Origin: Arachidicoccus terrestris
Lineage (GTDB): Bacteria; Bacteroidota; Bacteroidia; Chitinophagales; Chitinophagaceae
Direction of reading: 5' to 3'
Assembly: GCF_020042345.1 (NCBI RefSeq)
Contig: NZ_CP083387.1
Location: forward strand, 3,534,001-3,598,000
Length of the DNA: 64,000 bases
Shown: positions 1 through 10,500 of the stretch, one piece after another
Layout of the letters: each line of letters starts with the position of its first letter
Numbering within the stretch: the first letter of the stretch is position 1
The notes under the pieces: model-generated
Database searches by the model: none
Told to the model about the DNA's origin: nothing
What the model saw: the letters and a program-made list of their open reading frames with translations, nothing else
Translations under genes and position numbers: made by a program

Positions 1-448
1 AAACCGTTGATCATTCTCTGTTTCGCAAACGGTTGATAAAATGTGCAGATCTCGATTTAAATTTTACAAATTTTTTAGTATAAGTATCAATTATTCAGAA
101 GTTTATACATTAAATTGATGCTGCTTTGTGTTTGATAGACCTGCTTAGACCAGGCATAAGATTATCATAAATCAAAATTTGATATTATCGCATTTCTGTT
201 GAAGAAGATTTGAAGGATTTTATGGCTTTCCCGATAGGGGCCGAATAAAAGTTTTTTCGTAAGCCCGATACCCAACCTTTGTTTGCCCCCTGAATAAAAA
301 CACAGAAGGATACGAAGTATCAGCGTGAAAATGAGTATCGATAATTTGGAATAAGGTGCCGCGTGTCAGCCCCGCCTCCAGGGAGCCAATATAAAAAGTC
401 CGAAGATATCTGCTTCGAACTTTTTATATTGAGTACACTAACTGGTGA
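1..448. other. Non-coding stretch at the window edge, downstream of ychF
   Basis: I see no supportable gene here. The first 33 bases hold an inverted repeat (AACCGTT, then AACGGTT about 19 bases later) without a T-run, which could belong to a feature that begins outside the window. The only other clear structure is the hairpin at 388-430, annotated separately. Confidence 0.5.
388..430 (-). terminator. Strong hairpin terminator 3' of ychF
   Basis: A 12-base arm AATATAAAAAGT (388-399) pairs perfectly with ACTTTTTATATT (419-430). After one mismatch an inner CGAAG/CTTCG stem closes a 7-base loop. The A-run on one side and T-run on the other make it a plausible bidirectional intrinsic terminator. 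It lies 18 bases beyond the ychF stop codon on the minus strand. Confidence 0.75.
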
Positions 449-1552
449 TTACACATTAAATAAGAAATGCATAATATCACCATCTTCCACTATATAAGTT
501 TTGCCCTGAACGGACAGTTTGCCATTTTCTCTACAGGCTGCCTCGGATTTGAATTTCACAAAGTCGTCAAATTTGATGACTTCTGCACGGATAAAGCCTT
601 TTTCAAAATCAGAATGGATCACACCCGCAGCCTGCGGCGCTAAAAAGCCTTTGGTGATTGTCCAGGCCCTGACTTCCTGGACACCTGCCGTAAAGTAGGT
701 AGCAAGATTCAAAAGCTTATAGGTTGATTGGATCAGACGGGCAACACCACTTTCTTTTAGTCCCATATCTTCCAGGAACATTTGCCTGTCTTCATAACTT
801 TCCATTACGGCGATATCACTCTCGATGGCGGCACTGATAAAAATCACTTCAGCTTTCTCGTCTTTGACTGTGTTTAGTAGTGCTGTTGTATGTTGGTTCC
901 CCGAAATAACAGATCCTTCATCTACGTTACAGACATATAACACCGGTTTAATAGTTAAAAGACAGAGCTCATCCAGGAATTTTTGTTTTTCTTCCCTGGA
1001 TATATCAAAACTGCGGGCGTTTTGGCCGGCTTCCAGATGGGCTTTTAATTCCTTGAGGATCTCGACCCCGCGTTGGGCGTCTTTATCTCCGCCCGATTTT
1101 GCCTGCTTTTCTGAGCGACTGATCTTTTTCTCTATAGTTTCCAAATCTTTGAACTGGAGTTCAATATCAATGATCTCTTTATCCCTAACGGGGTTAACAC
1201 TGCCGTCTACATGGATAACATTATCATTATCAAAACATCTTACCACATGAATAATGGCGTCGGTTGCCCGTATATTGCCCAGGAATTGATTGCCAAGCCC
1301 TTCTCCCTTGCTGGCGCCTTTAACCAGGCCTGCAATGTCTACGATCTCAACTGTGGTAGGTACCACCCGTTGAGGTTTTACCAGCGATTCCAGTGTCGTC
1401 AGACGGCTATCCGGCACGGTGATGACGCCGACATTCGGCTCGATGGTACAAAAAGGGAAGTTTGCAGCTTGCGCTTTGGCGCTGCTAAGTGCATTAAAAA
1501 GGGTGGATTTTCCAACATTTGGAAGTCCTACAATTCCTGCCTGTAAAGCCAT
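449..1552 (-). CDS. ychF: Redox-regulated ATPase/GTPase YchF (OLA1 family)
   Basis: The 367-residue protein is the normal length for YchF. The P-loop GLPNVGKS is at residues 9-16, the switch motif DIAGLVKGAS is near 72-81, the NVDE (G4-like) motif follows near 210, and the C-terminal third is the TGS domain. YchF proteins bind the ribosome, prefer ATP to GTP, and are linked to stress responses and translation quality control. It is a single gene on the minus strand with a hairpin terminator just downstream. The start is the ATG at 1552, because the P-loop sits at the usual distance from it. It is a conserved housekeeping gene not tied to the pectin genes. Confidence 0.96.
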   Translation of the reverse strand: MALQAGIVGLPNVGKSTLFNALSSAKAQAANFPFCTIEPNVGVITVPDSRLTTLESLVKPQRVVPTTVEIVDIAGLVKGASKGEGLGNQFLGNIRATDAIIHVVRCFDNDNVIHVDGSVNPVRDKEIIDIELQFKDLETIEKKISRSEKQAKSGGDKDAQRGVEILKELKAHLEAGQNARSFDISREEKQKFLDELCLLTIKPVLYVCNVDEGSVISGNQHTTALLNTVKDEKAEVIFISAAIESDIAVMESYEDRQMFLEDMGLKESGVARLIQSTYKLLNLATYFTAGVQEVRAWTITKGFLAPQAAGVIHSDFEKGFIRAEVIKFDDFVKFKSEAACRENGKLSVQGKTYIVEDGDIMHFLFNV

Positions 1553-2348
1553 TCTTTAATCATTTTGTGGGTGCAAAAGTACGGTAATTTCTGGTGTGGA
1601 GAAACAAAAAACGCCGCAAAGACAAATTAAGCCCAGTTTGAATACTATGGCTGTTTTGGTATGTCAATGGTTAAACGCTGAAGATAATTGTGTAAGATTT
1701 AATCGGTTGATTATAGAACGCAAATATATTTTCTGGTCTCTGCAAGCTGTTTTGCTACTTGTCTAGATAAAAGTATGTAATTATGACCTTTACAAGGGAG
1801 GTGCTGTCGGTCATGGCAGAATATTTCGATAAAGACACCGGACAAGATCCGAGTATTTAATTCCCGACCGGATTATTTGTCAAAGTGGTTTGAGACAAAT
1901 AAGAAGTTTGGTGTTTTATTTTGTCAAGATAAATTAATTATGGTTCATGATAGAGATTGGATTGGATTATTGTTTGTAAATGCAGAAAGACTACCCGTCG
2001 TGTTTTTCATATATTGCCAGATTTGTTAGACGATTTTTTCCAATCCTCTGCGTAATAAATCGAGCTGTTTAATTTCATAAAAAAAGGATATTTCTTATTT
2101 ATTGAAATTGAATAATTTGCGAAGATTTAACTGCTAATAGAATCTGTGGAAATCTCTGATCGTATTGAATATACTTAATCATGTATTTCTTACATTTATT
2201 TAATTAATAAAGAAATAAAAGTCAGTATATTTGCTGGAAGCGGCAATCGTCCAGACCTGTAATCAGCCTTTTAACCTTAAAAAAAGGGTGCCTCGGCTTA
2301 GATATTTTATTTATACAACAAAAGTATTGAAAAAAACGCATACATATT
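1553..2348. other. 796-bp intergenic region, no gene recognised
   Basis: This stretch separates ychF (leftward) from the aldolase-symporter pair (rightward), so both promoters should lie in it. I translated the obvious open stretches, for example the short frame starting near 1814, and found only short peptides ending in stops with no recognisable family. The part from about 2030 to 2340 is AT-rich, as expected for an upstream region. I could not place a convincing promoter. Confidence 0.4.
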
Positions 2349-3275
2349 ATGAGCTTTGATAAACTACCTGGCGGTTTATGGCCAGTGATGTTGACAGCAT
2401 TTAACGAAAAGAATCAAGTAGACATTGACGGGTTGTCCCGGTTGACTGATTTTTATATACAGTCAGGATCCAATGGCTTGTTTTCCAATTGCCAGTCCAG
2501 TGAGATGTTTCAACTGACCGATGATGAGCGGTTGCTTGTTATCCGGACTGTTATGAAGACAGCAGGTAATAGAGTCCCGGTCGTGGCGACCGGCACCTTC
2601 AGTACATCAATGAAAACGTCTGCTGATTTTATCAAGCGGGTGTATGATACCGGAGTGGCGGCGGTGATTGTTTTAAGTAATCATCTTGCGGACCTGGGCG
2701 AAGATGAGGATGTTCTTATGAAAAGGACGGAAGAGCTCCTGGGGTTAACAGGCAATATCCCTTTGGGGTTATACGAATGTCCCTATCCTTACAAGAGATT
2801 AATCTCTCCCAAAATGATGAAATGGATCGGCGAAACCGGACGGTTTTTCTATCATAAAGATACTAGTTGTGACCCGGAAGCCATTAAACTGAAAGTGAAG
2901 GCAGTGGAGAATACGCCATTCGCTTTTTATAATGCAGATACGCCCACCGCGTTAATGTCGTTGCAAAATGGCGCCGTAGGTATTTCTCCTATTGGGGCCA
3001 ATCTTTATCCGGAATTATACAGCGCACTCATTAATATGTATAATGATCGGCAAAGCGAAGAAAAATTAAACTGGCTGAGTGCCCGGCTAACGGTCATGGG
3101 TACTGTTGCTGATTTATGTTATCCATATTCAGCTAAGCTATTCTTACAGAAAAGAGGCTTTAAAATTTCATCAATTTGCCGGGTCGTCCATGAGAAAATG
3201 AAACCAGACGGTTATTTGAAGATTAAAGCTTTGACAGAAATGTATAAGGAAACAAAAGAACTTTTAAATATATAA
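2349..3275 (+). CDS. Dihydrodipicolinate synthase/N-acetylneuraminate lyase family aldolase
   Basis: This 308-residue TIM-barrel protein belongs to the DapA/NanA family of class I aldolases. The Schiff-base lysine is K170 (in HKDTS) and the family tyrosine is Y142 (in LYECPYPYKR). The usual GTTGE phosphate/carboxylate-binding loop reads CQSSE near residues 48-52, so this is probably not a true dihydrodipicolinate synthase. The gene is 4 bases ahead of a sodium/solute symporter, which suggests that the two import and cleave one substrate, such as a sugar acid or a 2-keto-3-deoxy acid. A role on KDG from the galacturonate pathway encoded further right is possible but is inference. The family assignment is firm and the substrate is unknown. 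Confidence 0.85.
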   Translation: MSFDKLPGGLWPVMLTAFNEKNQVDIDGLSRLTDFYIQSGSNGLFSNCQSSEMFQLTDDERLLVIRTVMKTAGNRVPVVATGTFSTSMKTSADFIKRVYDTGVAAVIVLSNHLADLGEDEDVLMKRTEELLGLTGNIPLGLYECPYPYKRLISPKMMKWIGETGRFFYHKDTSCDPEAIKLKVKAVENTPFAFYNADTPTALMSLQNGAVGISPIGANLYPELYSALINMYNDRQSEEKLNWLSARLTVMGTVADLCYPYSAKLFLQKRGFKISSICRVVHEKMKPDGYLKIKALTEMYKETKELLNI

Positions 3276-3279
3276 CAAT

Positions 3280-4776
3280 ATGCGGACGATAGATTTGGTC
3301 GTATTTCTTGCTTACCTGATTGGAATAACACTGTTTGGTAGTTCTTTTTTTAAGAAAAACAAATCTTCCTCGGAATTCACGCTTGGGACCAGCAAGATTC
3401 CTTCGTGGGTTATCACGATGTCTATCTTTGCCACCTTTGTCAGTAGTATAAGTTTCCTGGCGTTGCCCGGCAATGCCTATATTACAAACTGGAATCCCTT
3501 TGTTTTTAGCATTTCCATTCCAATTGCGCTATGGATCGCTGTAAAGTATTTTGTTCCACTGTATAGAAAAGTAAACAGCCCGTCGGCTTATACTTTTCTT
3601 GAACAACGTTTTGGTCCATGGGCAAGAATATATGTCTCTGTATGTTATCTGCTCACTCAGTTGATGCGCGTCGGAACTATTCTCTATCTTCTTGCATTGG
3701 CTTTAAATGCTATTATCGGCTGGGATATTGCAACTATTATTGTTATAACGGGGGTTACAGTTGCAGTTTATTCACTGTTGGGAGGCTTTCAGGCCGTCGT
3801 CTGGACAGATGCTATCCAGGGAATTATTTTGATTGCCGGGGCCCTTATCAGTGTCGCGTATATTTTATTCAATATGCCTGAAGGTCCCGGACAACTGTTT
3901 TCTATTGCGGTTGCAAATGATAAGTTCAGCCTGGGTAGTTTTGGTACCAGTTTGACTGAACCTACGTTCTGGGTAGTGCTTGTTTACGGATTTTTTATAA
4001 ACCTCCAAAATTACGGAATAGATCAAAACTATGTGCAACGTTATATGGCATCCAAGACAGAAAGCGCTGCAAAAAAGTCCGCTTTCTGGGGTGGTGTACT
4101 CTATGTCCCAGTCTCATTGATTTTTGTTTTTATCGGCTCGGCGCTTTTTTCTTATTACCATTCCGGTGCTGCTTCATTGCCGGTCGAATTACAGCAGCCA
4201 GGTATGAGCGACCGGATATTCCCCTATTTTATCGTGAACCAGTTACCACCGGGTTTGACTGGTTTATTGATTGCCTCTGTTATTGCTGCGGGAATGAGTA
4301 CTGTGTCTACTAGTTTTAATAGTTCGGCTACTGTTTTTTTGACGGATTATTACAAAAGATATAGCAAAGAACCTGTTTCTGACAAAAAGGCGTTGCGCGT
4401 ACTGTATATTTCATCGACCATAATTAGTATTATCGGCATTCTTGTTGCCATTGCCATGATAAATGTAAAGAGCGCACTGGATGCATGGTGGAAATTGGCA
4501 TCAATATTTAGTGGTGGTATGCTTGGATTGTTCCTGTTGGCGGCGTTTACCAAGATTACCAAATCGACGGGCGCACTGATTGGTACGATTACAGGAGTAT
4601 TGGTGATTTTTTGGCTCAGCCTTTCTTCCTTATTGGCAGGCGATTATAAATGGTCTGTTCATCTACATAGTTTTCTGACCATTGTTTTTGCGACGGTGGC
4701 TATTTTCTTGGTGGGATTTCTGGTTTCCATGCTGGGAAATCGAAAAAGAGATCATCTATCAATCAGTGAATCCTAG
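3280..4776 (+). CDS. Sodium:solute symporter (SSS family)
   Basis: A 498-residue integral inner-membrane protein with about 13 hydrophobic helices starting at residue 5. The region SISFLALPGNAY near 56-67 and the segment GLIASVIAAGMSTVSTSFNSSATVFLTDYY in the middle-to-C-terminal half match the SSS (SGLT-like) fold, which uses the Na+ gradient to import sugars, sugar acids, sialic acid or vitamins. It starts 4 bases after the aldolase stop, so the two genes are almost certainly co-transcribed. Substrate specificity cannot be read from the sequence. Uptake of a uronic or keto-deoxy sugar acid would fit the neighbourhood. Confidence 0.9.
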   Translation: MRTIDLVVFLAYLIGITLFGSSFFKKNKSSSEFTLGTSKIPSWVITMSIFATFVSSISFLALPGNAYITNWNPFVFSISIPIALWIAVKYFVPLYRKVNSPSAYTFLEQRFGPWARIYVSVCYLLTQLMRVGTILYLLALALNAIIGWDIATIIVITGVTVAVYSLLGGFQAVVWTDAIQGIILIAGALISVAYILFNMPEGPGQLFSIAVANDKFSLGSFGTSLTEPTFWVVLVYGFFINLQNYGIDQNYVQRYMASKTESAAKKSAFWGGVLYVPVSLIFVFIGSALFSYYHSGAASLPVELQQPGMSDRIFPYFIVNQLPPGLTGLLIASVIAAGMSTVSTSFNSSATVFLTDYYKRYSKEPVSDKKALRVLYISSTIISIIGILVAIAMINVKSALDAWWKLASIFSGGMLGLFLLAAFTKITKSTGALIGTITGVLVIFWLSLSSLLAGDYKWSVHLHSFLTIVFATVAIFLVGFLVSMLGNRKRDHLSISES

Positions 4777-4911
4777 CGGCTCTTTGCGGACAGATGCATT
4801 TGATTGGGACTTTACGATCTGTGTTTCTCATGAAAAAATATAATGTAAGAAAAGACTTTACCAGCAGCTTGTTGAAAGATGACACTATTTGAGTGCCGTA
4901 AGTTATCATTA

Positions 4912-4943
4912 TTGAAAAAGTAAAGGTCAATTTGCTATCTTTA
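4912..4943 (+). promoter_or_regulatory. Possible Bacteroidetes-type promoter of the sulfatase gene
   Basis: A TTG (4912-4914) is followed after 21 bases by TATCTTTA (4936-4943). This resembles the Bacteroidetes -33/-7 pattern TTTG...TAnnTTTG with one mismatch at the last base. It lies about 45 bases before the sulfatase start. It is a weak pattern match, without experimental support. Confidence 0.3.
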
Positions 4944-4988
4944 TATTGTAGAATCAACAATTGAAGCCATCAATAATTTTAAATAGAT

Positions 4989-6530
4989 ATGCAACATATT
5001 CAGGTACCGACATTTGCTAAAAAGAAGCGACAAGGGCAGTTAAAAAAGAAATATATTCATATTCGTATACTAGCCTATGCTGCTATCTTGTTTTGCAGCC
5101 TATTTATGATGGGGTTGCAAGTTTATGCCCAGCCTGCGGTCAAGCAGACTTCAGCTCCGGCTACCCGGCCTAATATTATACTGCTGATAGCTGATGATCT
5201 TGGCTACGGCGATGTTGGATTCAATGGTCAGAAGAAGATACGTACGCCTCATCTTGACCGGCTTGCTTCTGAAGGGAAGGTATATCATCATTTTTACGCT
5301 GGCACCAGTGTCTGCGCCCCTTCAAGGTCGACTTTGCTGACGGGACAGCATACTGGCCATACTTATATCAGGGGAAATAAATCAGTGCCGCCCGAAGGGC
5401 AGGAGCCTTTGCCCAAAACGGGAGTGGGGCTGGCGGAGTTATTGCACGGAGCCGGATACCATACCGCAGCCTTTGGTAAATGGGGACTCGGATTCATTGG
5501 CAGTACGGGAGACCCGCTCAACCAGGGATTTGAACATTTTTACGGTTATAATAGCCAGTCGCTCGCACACAGATATTATCCAGATCATTTGTGGGAGGAT
5601 GACCATAAGGTGATACTCTCCCAAAACGCTAATTTTACCAAACAGAAAATATATGCACCCGATTTAATTCAGCAGAAGGCGCTGGATTATATTGATCGGC
5701 AGCGTTCCGACCAGCCGTTTTTTCTTTTTTTACCTTATATCCTGCCTCATGCTGAACTTGTTGTTCCCGATGATTCAATTTTTAGATCCTATAAGGGGAA
5801 ATTTTCAGAAAAGCCTTATAAGGGAAGAGATTACGGCCCTGATGCCATAAATCATGGCTATGCTTCCCAGCGATATCCACATGCGGCCTTTGCCTCTATG
5901 GTTACACGGCTTGATCTGTACTTAGGCCAGATTGTGGATCGCTTAAAAAAGCGAGGCCTGGACAAAAACACAATAGTAATTTTTACAAGTGATAACGGTC
6001 CCCATATTGAAGGTGGTGCTGATCCGGCGTTCTTCAATAGCAATGGCCCTTTTAAAGGTGTAAAGAGAGATCTGTATGAAGGAGGTATAAGAGAGCCGTT
6101 TGTGGCATACTGGCCGGGGAAAATCAAGGCCGGGACTACCTCCGATCACGTAAGCAGTTTTTGGGATCTCTTGCCCACCTTGGTGTCGCTGGCAGGAGCC
6201 AGTCAGTCAATACCTAAAAATATTGACGGTATCTCCATGGTGGCAGATCTATTGGGAGTTGACGGGCAACAACAACATGATTACCTTTATTTTGAGTTCC
6301 ACGAGCAGGGAGGCAAGCAGGCCGTCGTAAAAGGCCCGTGGAAAGGGATCCGCTTACAGGTGGATGAAGACCCCAATGGAGCATTACAGTTGTATAATAT
6401 AAACGAAGACCCAGGAGAAACAAAAGATCTTGCAGACCGCTATCCTGAGATCGTTCAACAAATGGCAAAAATCATGAAGCAAGCCCACAAGCCTTCTCTG
6501 CTTTTCCCATTTGCGCAGGAAAAACAATAA
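4989..6530 (+). CDS. Secreted sulfatase (family S1, arylsulfatase-like)
   Basis: The 513-residue protein has a basic N-region followed by a hydrophobic signal segment (about residues 26-47). The catalytic signature CAPSR is at 109-113, where C109 would be converted to formylglycine by an FGE-type maturase; that enzyme is not in the window. Metal-binding D69-D70 (in IADDLGYGD) and the later TSDNG motif complete the family S1 set, and a C-terminal sulfatase subdomain is present. The gene removes sulfate esters from a glycan or other substrate in the periplasm or outside the cell. It follows the symporter by about 210 bases and may have its own promoter. Pectin is not normally sulfated, so its link to the neighbouring locus is unclear. 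Confidence 0.9.
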   Translation: MQHIQVPTFAKKKRQGQLKKKYIHIRILAYAAILFCSLFMMGLQVYAQPAVKQTSAPATRPNIILLIADDLGYGDVGFNGQKKIRTPHLDRLASEGKVYHHFYAGTSVCAPSRSTLLTGQHTGHTYIRGNKSVPPEGQEPLPKTGVGLAELLHGAGYHTAAFGKWGLGFIGSTGDPLNQGFEHFYGYNSQSLAHRYYPDHLWEDDHKVILSQNANFTKQKIYAPDLIQQKALDYIDRQRSDQPFFLFLPYILPHAELVVPDDSIFRSYKGKFSEKPYKGRDYGPDAINHGYASQRYPHAAFASMVTRLDLYLGQIVDRLKKRGLDKNTIVIFTSDNGPHIEGGADPAFFNSNGPFKGVKRDLYEGGIREPFVAYWPGKIKAGTTSDHVSSFWDLLPTLVSLAGASQSIPKNIDGISMVADLLGVDGQQQHDYLYFEFHEQGGKQAVVKGPWKGIRLQVDEDPNGALQLYNINEDPGETKDLADRYPEIVQQMAKIMKQAHKPSLLFPFAQEKQ

Positions 6531-6807
6531 GTCGGTTCGATTTTTAGCGCCTCAGCACTTGTTTTAGCGGATTTAACGTGTTTAGTATTAATTATTAATA
6601 AAATAAGTTTATATTTATATATGTTAATAGCGGTAGTTGTTTATGTATTTTTTTAGGTAAATTTTGCATTGCTTTTTCTATAAGAACATATAATAATTAT
6701 TTTACCCATATAACTGCAAAATCGTTATTCTTATCTTCAATATGTTGATTATTAATATTTTATAATATATTTTATTCACTATACAACGTGGCTTTTTATT
6801 TTTGTTT

Positions 6808-6833
6808 CGCAATCGATACTGGCATCGTTTGCG
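6808..6833. promoter_or_regulatory. LacI-type operator upstream of SusC-1
   Basis: A 26-base imperfect palindrome runs from CGCAATCGATA on the left to ATCGTTTGCG on the right. It matches its own reverse complement at 20 of 26 positions. It shares 20 of 25 positions with the palindrome upstream of the LacI gene (28148). A TAACTTTA (6834-6841), close to the TAnnTTTG -7 element, directly abuts its right end, as expected for a repressor site. If that is the promoter, the SusC-1 transcript has a leader of nearly 700 bases. Confidence 0.55.
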
Positions 6834-7017
6834 TAACTTTATTTGTGCGTGACTGCTTTTTGTTAACAAAAGTCCGATATCTTCGTTACAAATCATATAA
6901 AGATTTAACTGGGAATATTTCATTTCATATCCATCTTTTTTTTTAAAATGAAGTTCATGACGTTCTGTTTTTTGCGCTTTTTGAGTTTATCGATTGCGCA
7001 AACGAGTGTTAGTGTTG

Positions 7018-7325
7018 AGTTACAAATGAGACAGTTCGGAAAGCTTTAGTGGACGTTCACCGGCAAAAAAATCTGTTTTGGGTCGGTTTGATTTTTATGG
7101 CAGAAGTGAGTTTAGAACTATTGACGCGAAAAGGGGAAACAGACGATCTATACCGGCTAGAGACTGATGAAGCTATATATGGCTCATTTTATTTTAACGA
7201 TAGGTAACTTGTATTTGTCGTCTTAGCGGATACAGAGGACTTTCAAGTTCGGAATGATTACATTCAAAAGGGAAATAAGGTATTGATTAATTATATAAAT
7301 CACTTAGCCGGGTATTTTAACCACT
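7018..7325 (+). pseudogene. Possible decayed reading frame, unidentified
   Basis: One frame stays open for about 60 codons, hits a TAA near 7206, then continues for about 40 codons to a TAA near 7325. The translation is rich in charged residues (for example RKGETDDLYRLETDEAIYG, then DTEDFQVRNDYIQKGNK) and looks protein-like rather than random. I do not recognise a family. It may be a chance frame; only a database comparison would settle it. Confidence 0.2.
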
Positions 7326-7525
7326 AATAAAATATGATGCAAATGAGTAGAACCCCTTCTTGTGGGTGATCGAAAAAAATTTACCGATAATTTTTCAACA
7401 GGGCGGCAGCATTTTTAAAGCTACAAAATGATTGTGTTTTGTAGGTAAGGGACTTTTATGCTTTTGCGGGTTGAAACAAATGTTCAGTAGTTTACTTTTT
7501 AATATACAAATTTAAATCTGCATGT

Positions 7526-10500
7526 ATGAAGAGAATAATTCTATTATTGACCTTTACCTGGATCTCAGCGCTATTATTTTCGCAAAAGATTACTGGTTTG
7601 GTTACCACCGAAACAGGAACACCAATGCAAGGCGTTTCTGTTATCGCAAAGGATGCGAAAGGCATTAAATTGAGTGGTGTTGTAACGGATGCGTTTGGAA
7701 AGTTCATTATGGAGTTTTCCCAAAAGCAAAAACCAAAGTCAATCAGTTTTACCATGACTGGTTATATTCTTGTGGAGCGGGCAATTATTGCCGGTCAGGA
7801 CTCTATGCATATTATTTTGAAAGAGGACGAAAACTCCCTGAATGACGTGGTGGTGGTGGGTTATGGAACCGTTCAGCGTAAAGACCTTACCGGATCAGTT
7901 GTGTCCATCAATGAGGAAGAATTAAAAGACCTGCCTGCCACCTCTGCGTTGCAGGCGATTCAGGGGCGTCTGGCGGGGGTAAACGTAACGGTTACAGAAG
8001 GATCCCCTGATGCTGCGATCAATGTGCGGGTTCGCGGAGGGGGCTCTATTACGCAGGATAATTCTCCCTTGTATATTGTGGACGGATTTCAGGTGCCTAA
8101 CATTAATGATATTGCTCCCCAGGATATAAAAACGATCGATGTTCTGAAGGATGCAGCTTCTACGGCCATCTACGGTGCCCAGGGAGCGAATGGTGTTATT
8201 TTGATTACGACAAAATCAGGTTCAGCCGGAAAGTCTGACATTACATTCAACAATTACACTGCACTGAGCCACGTTTACAGGTTGACAGATGTTCTTTCTC
8301 CATATGAATACGTGTATTATCAAAGAGAGCTAGATCCAAGCATGAGTGAAAATGCCGGGTTCTTTGGTTCATATGGAAAATGGGATGATATTGATATTTA
8401 TAAATCTAAACCAGGGATTAACTGGCAGGATAGTTTATTTGACCATACCGGTGTACAGCAAAGCTATAATGTAGGCCTTAGCGGAGGAGATAGATCCCTG
8501 ACTTATAATTTAAATTATACCCATGATCAGGAAGACTTTATTATGCTGAATTCGACCTACAAACGTGATTATTTTAGTGGGAAACTCAAAAAAATCATCA
8601 GCCCCAAGCTGACCTTCGATTTTAATGCCAGAATGTATAATACGGTTATCACCGGTCCCAGTGTGTCCAGCGGAAAAAAATTGCGGGATGCGGTAAAATA
8701 TGCGCCCGTCAGAAGTTTAACAGCTCCTGGAGCAGGCGGGCTGGGCTCAGATGAAGACGCCACTTCAGCGGAGGCTTTGAGTTCTTTAAATGATCCTATC
8801 TATAACATTGTTAATGAATATCGATATCAAAACCGCTTTAATTCAACTTTTAATGCGGGAATAACCTGGAAAATAGCCCATAACCTGACGTTCACCTCGA
8901 AAGGCTCTTATGCCTTCGTAAAAGACTATACTGATAATATCTTTTTAAACAAAACGGGTGAATCCAGTGCCAATGGCGGTCAGCCAGTCGCCAGAAGGAA
9001 CGATGAAAAAGGTTATATGTGGTCGGTCAGTAATGTTTTGGATTACAGGTTGAATTTGAATGGTGGCAAACACCGTCTTAACGCGATTGTTGGTCAAGAA
9101 TTGAGCAGCCGTCAAAGTAACGAAACAGCTTTGAGCTCAAAATTTTTTCCTATAGACTTTACAGCCGATGATGTATTGGCTATGTGGAATTACGGGACAC
9201 CCGACCCGACGTATACAACAATAGGCGAGCCTTCCAGACTGTCTTCTTTTTTCAGCCGTATCAATTATATCTATAATGACAAGTATATTTTGACCTTGAT
9301 TGGACGAACCGATGGAAAGAATGTGTTTGCCCCCGGGCATCAATGGGGTTTTTTTCCTGGAGTTGCCGGAGCATGGAGGCTGTCAGATGAGGGTTTTATG
9401 AAAGGAATGAAAGGGTGGCTTTCTGACGCAAAAATTCGTTTGAGCTATGGTGATGTGGGTAACGCGAGAGTTGGCTCATATTGGAGACAGCAATATAGCT
9501 TTATTTCTCAGACGAATCGCCTGATCTACTTCGATGATAAGGCACAAAGTGCCCTTAGAACCTCCAGTACACTTAAGAACGAAAATCTGACCTGGGAAAG
9601 CACAACCTCAGCTAACCTGGGGCTGGATCTCGCTTTTCTGGACAACAGGTTGACCTTTACAATGGATCTGTATAATAATACAACCAGAAACCTTATCCTC
9701 AATGTCGCATTACCTTCCAGTTCTGGCTATGTGACCCAGTACCAGAATATTGGCAGTACACGAAACAGGGGACTGGAGTTCAGCGTGAATGGGAACCTGG
9801 TCAATACAAAAGACTTTAATCTGTCTGCGTCGTTTAATATAGCCTTTAACCGCAACAAGGTCCTTGAGCTGAATGGGGCGGACGAAATGATTGTGTCCTC
9901 AGGCTGGGGCGTGAACATCGGTTCTGACGATTATCGGGCAATCGTTGGACAACCCGTTGGACTAATGTATGGATATGTAAGTGACGGGTTTTATACTTTT
10001 GATGACTTTGATTATTCTGAAGAGCTGAAAAGGTGGGTGATCAAGCCAGGTGTGGCCGATGCTTCCAAAGTTCTGGACCGGTCCGGCAATTATTTTGGGC
10101 CGGGTCATATGAAGTTTAAGAAGCTGCACCCATCAGCTGACGGCGACAATTTTATCAATGCAGATGATGACAGAAGAGTGATCGGACATGCTCAGCCTAA
10201 ACATACGGGTGGCTTCTCCTTTAATGCCAGTTATAAGAGCTTTGATCTCACGACAATGTTCAACTGGTCCTATGGCAATGATATCTATAATGCGGACAAG
10301 ATCGATTACACCACTTATGCGTTATCCAAAAGATATCAAAATATAAGCACACTGATGAGCCTGGAAAACAGATTTACGACAATTGACCCCGCCACGGGCG
10401 CCAATATTATGTTTGGTAATGATGCCAATCCTGAGCTTTTCAGGGAATTGAATAAAAATGCGCGTATCTGGAGTCCTATGATGACAAATTCTTCTATTAT

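Larger units (their letters stand above)
6531..7525. other. 995-bp upstream region of the first pectin block
   Basis: This region lies between the sulfatase and SusC-1. It contains a LacI-type operator (6808-6833), a further half-site ATCGATTGCG (6989-6998) overlapping a TTGCGCAA palindrome (6994-7001), and a possible decayed reading frame (about 7018-7325). The stretch 6580-6790 is very AT-rich. No complete gene is supported. Confidence 0.5.

Noticed and set aside
1-33. AACCGTT/AACGGTT inverted repeat at the window edge as an operator
   Set aside because: Only one copy is seen, its target gene is outside the window, and it does not match the LacI-type sites.
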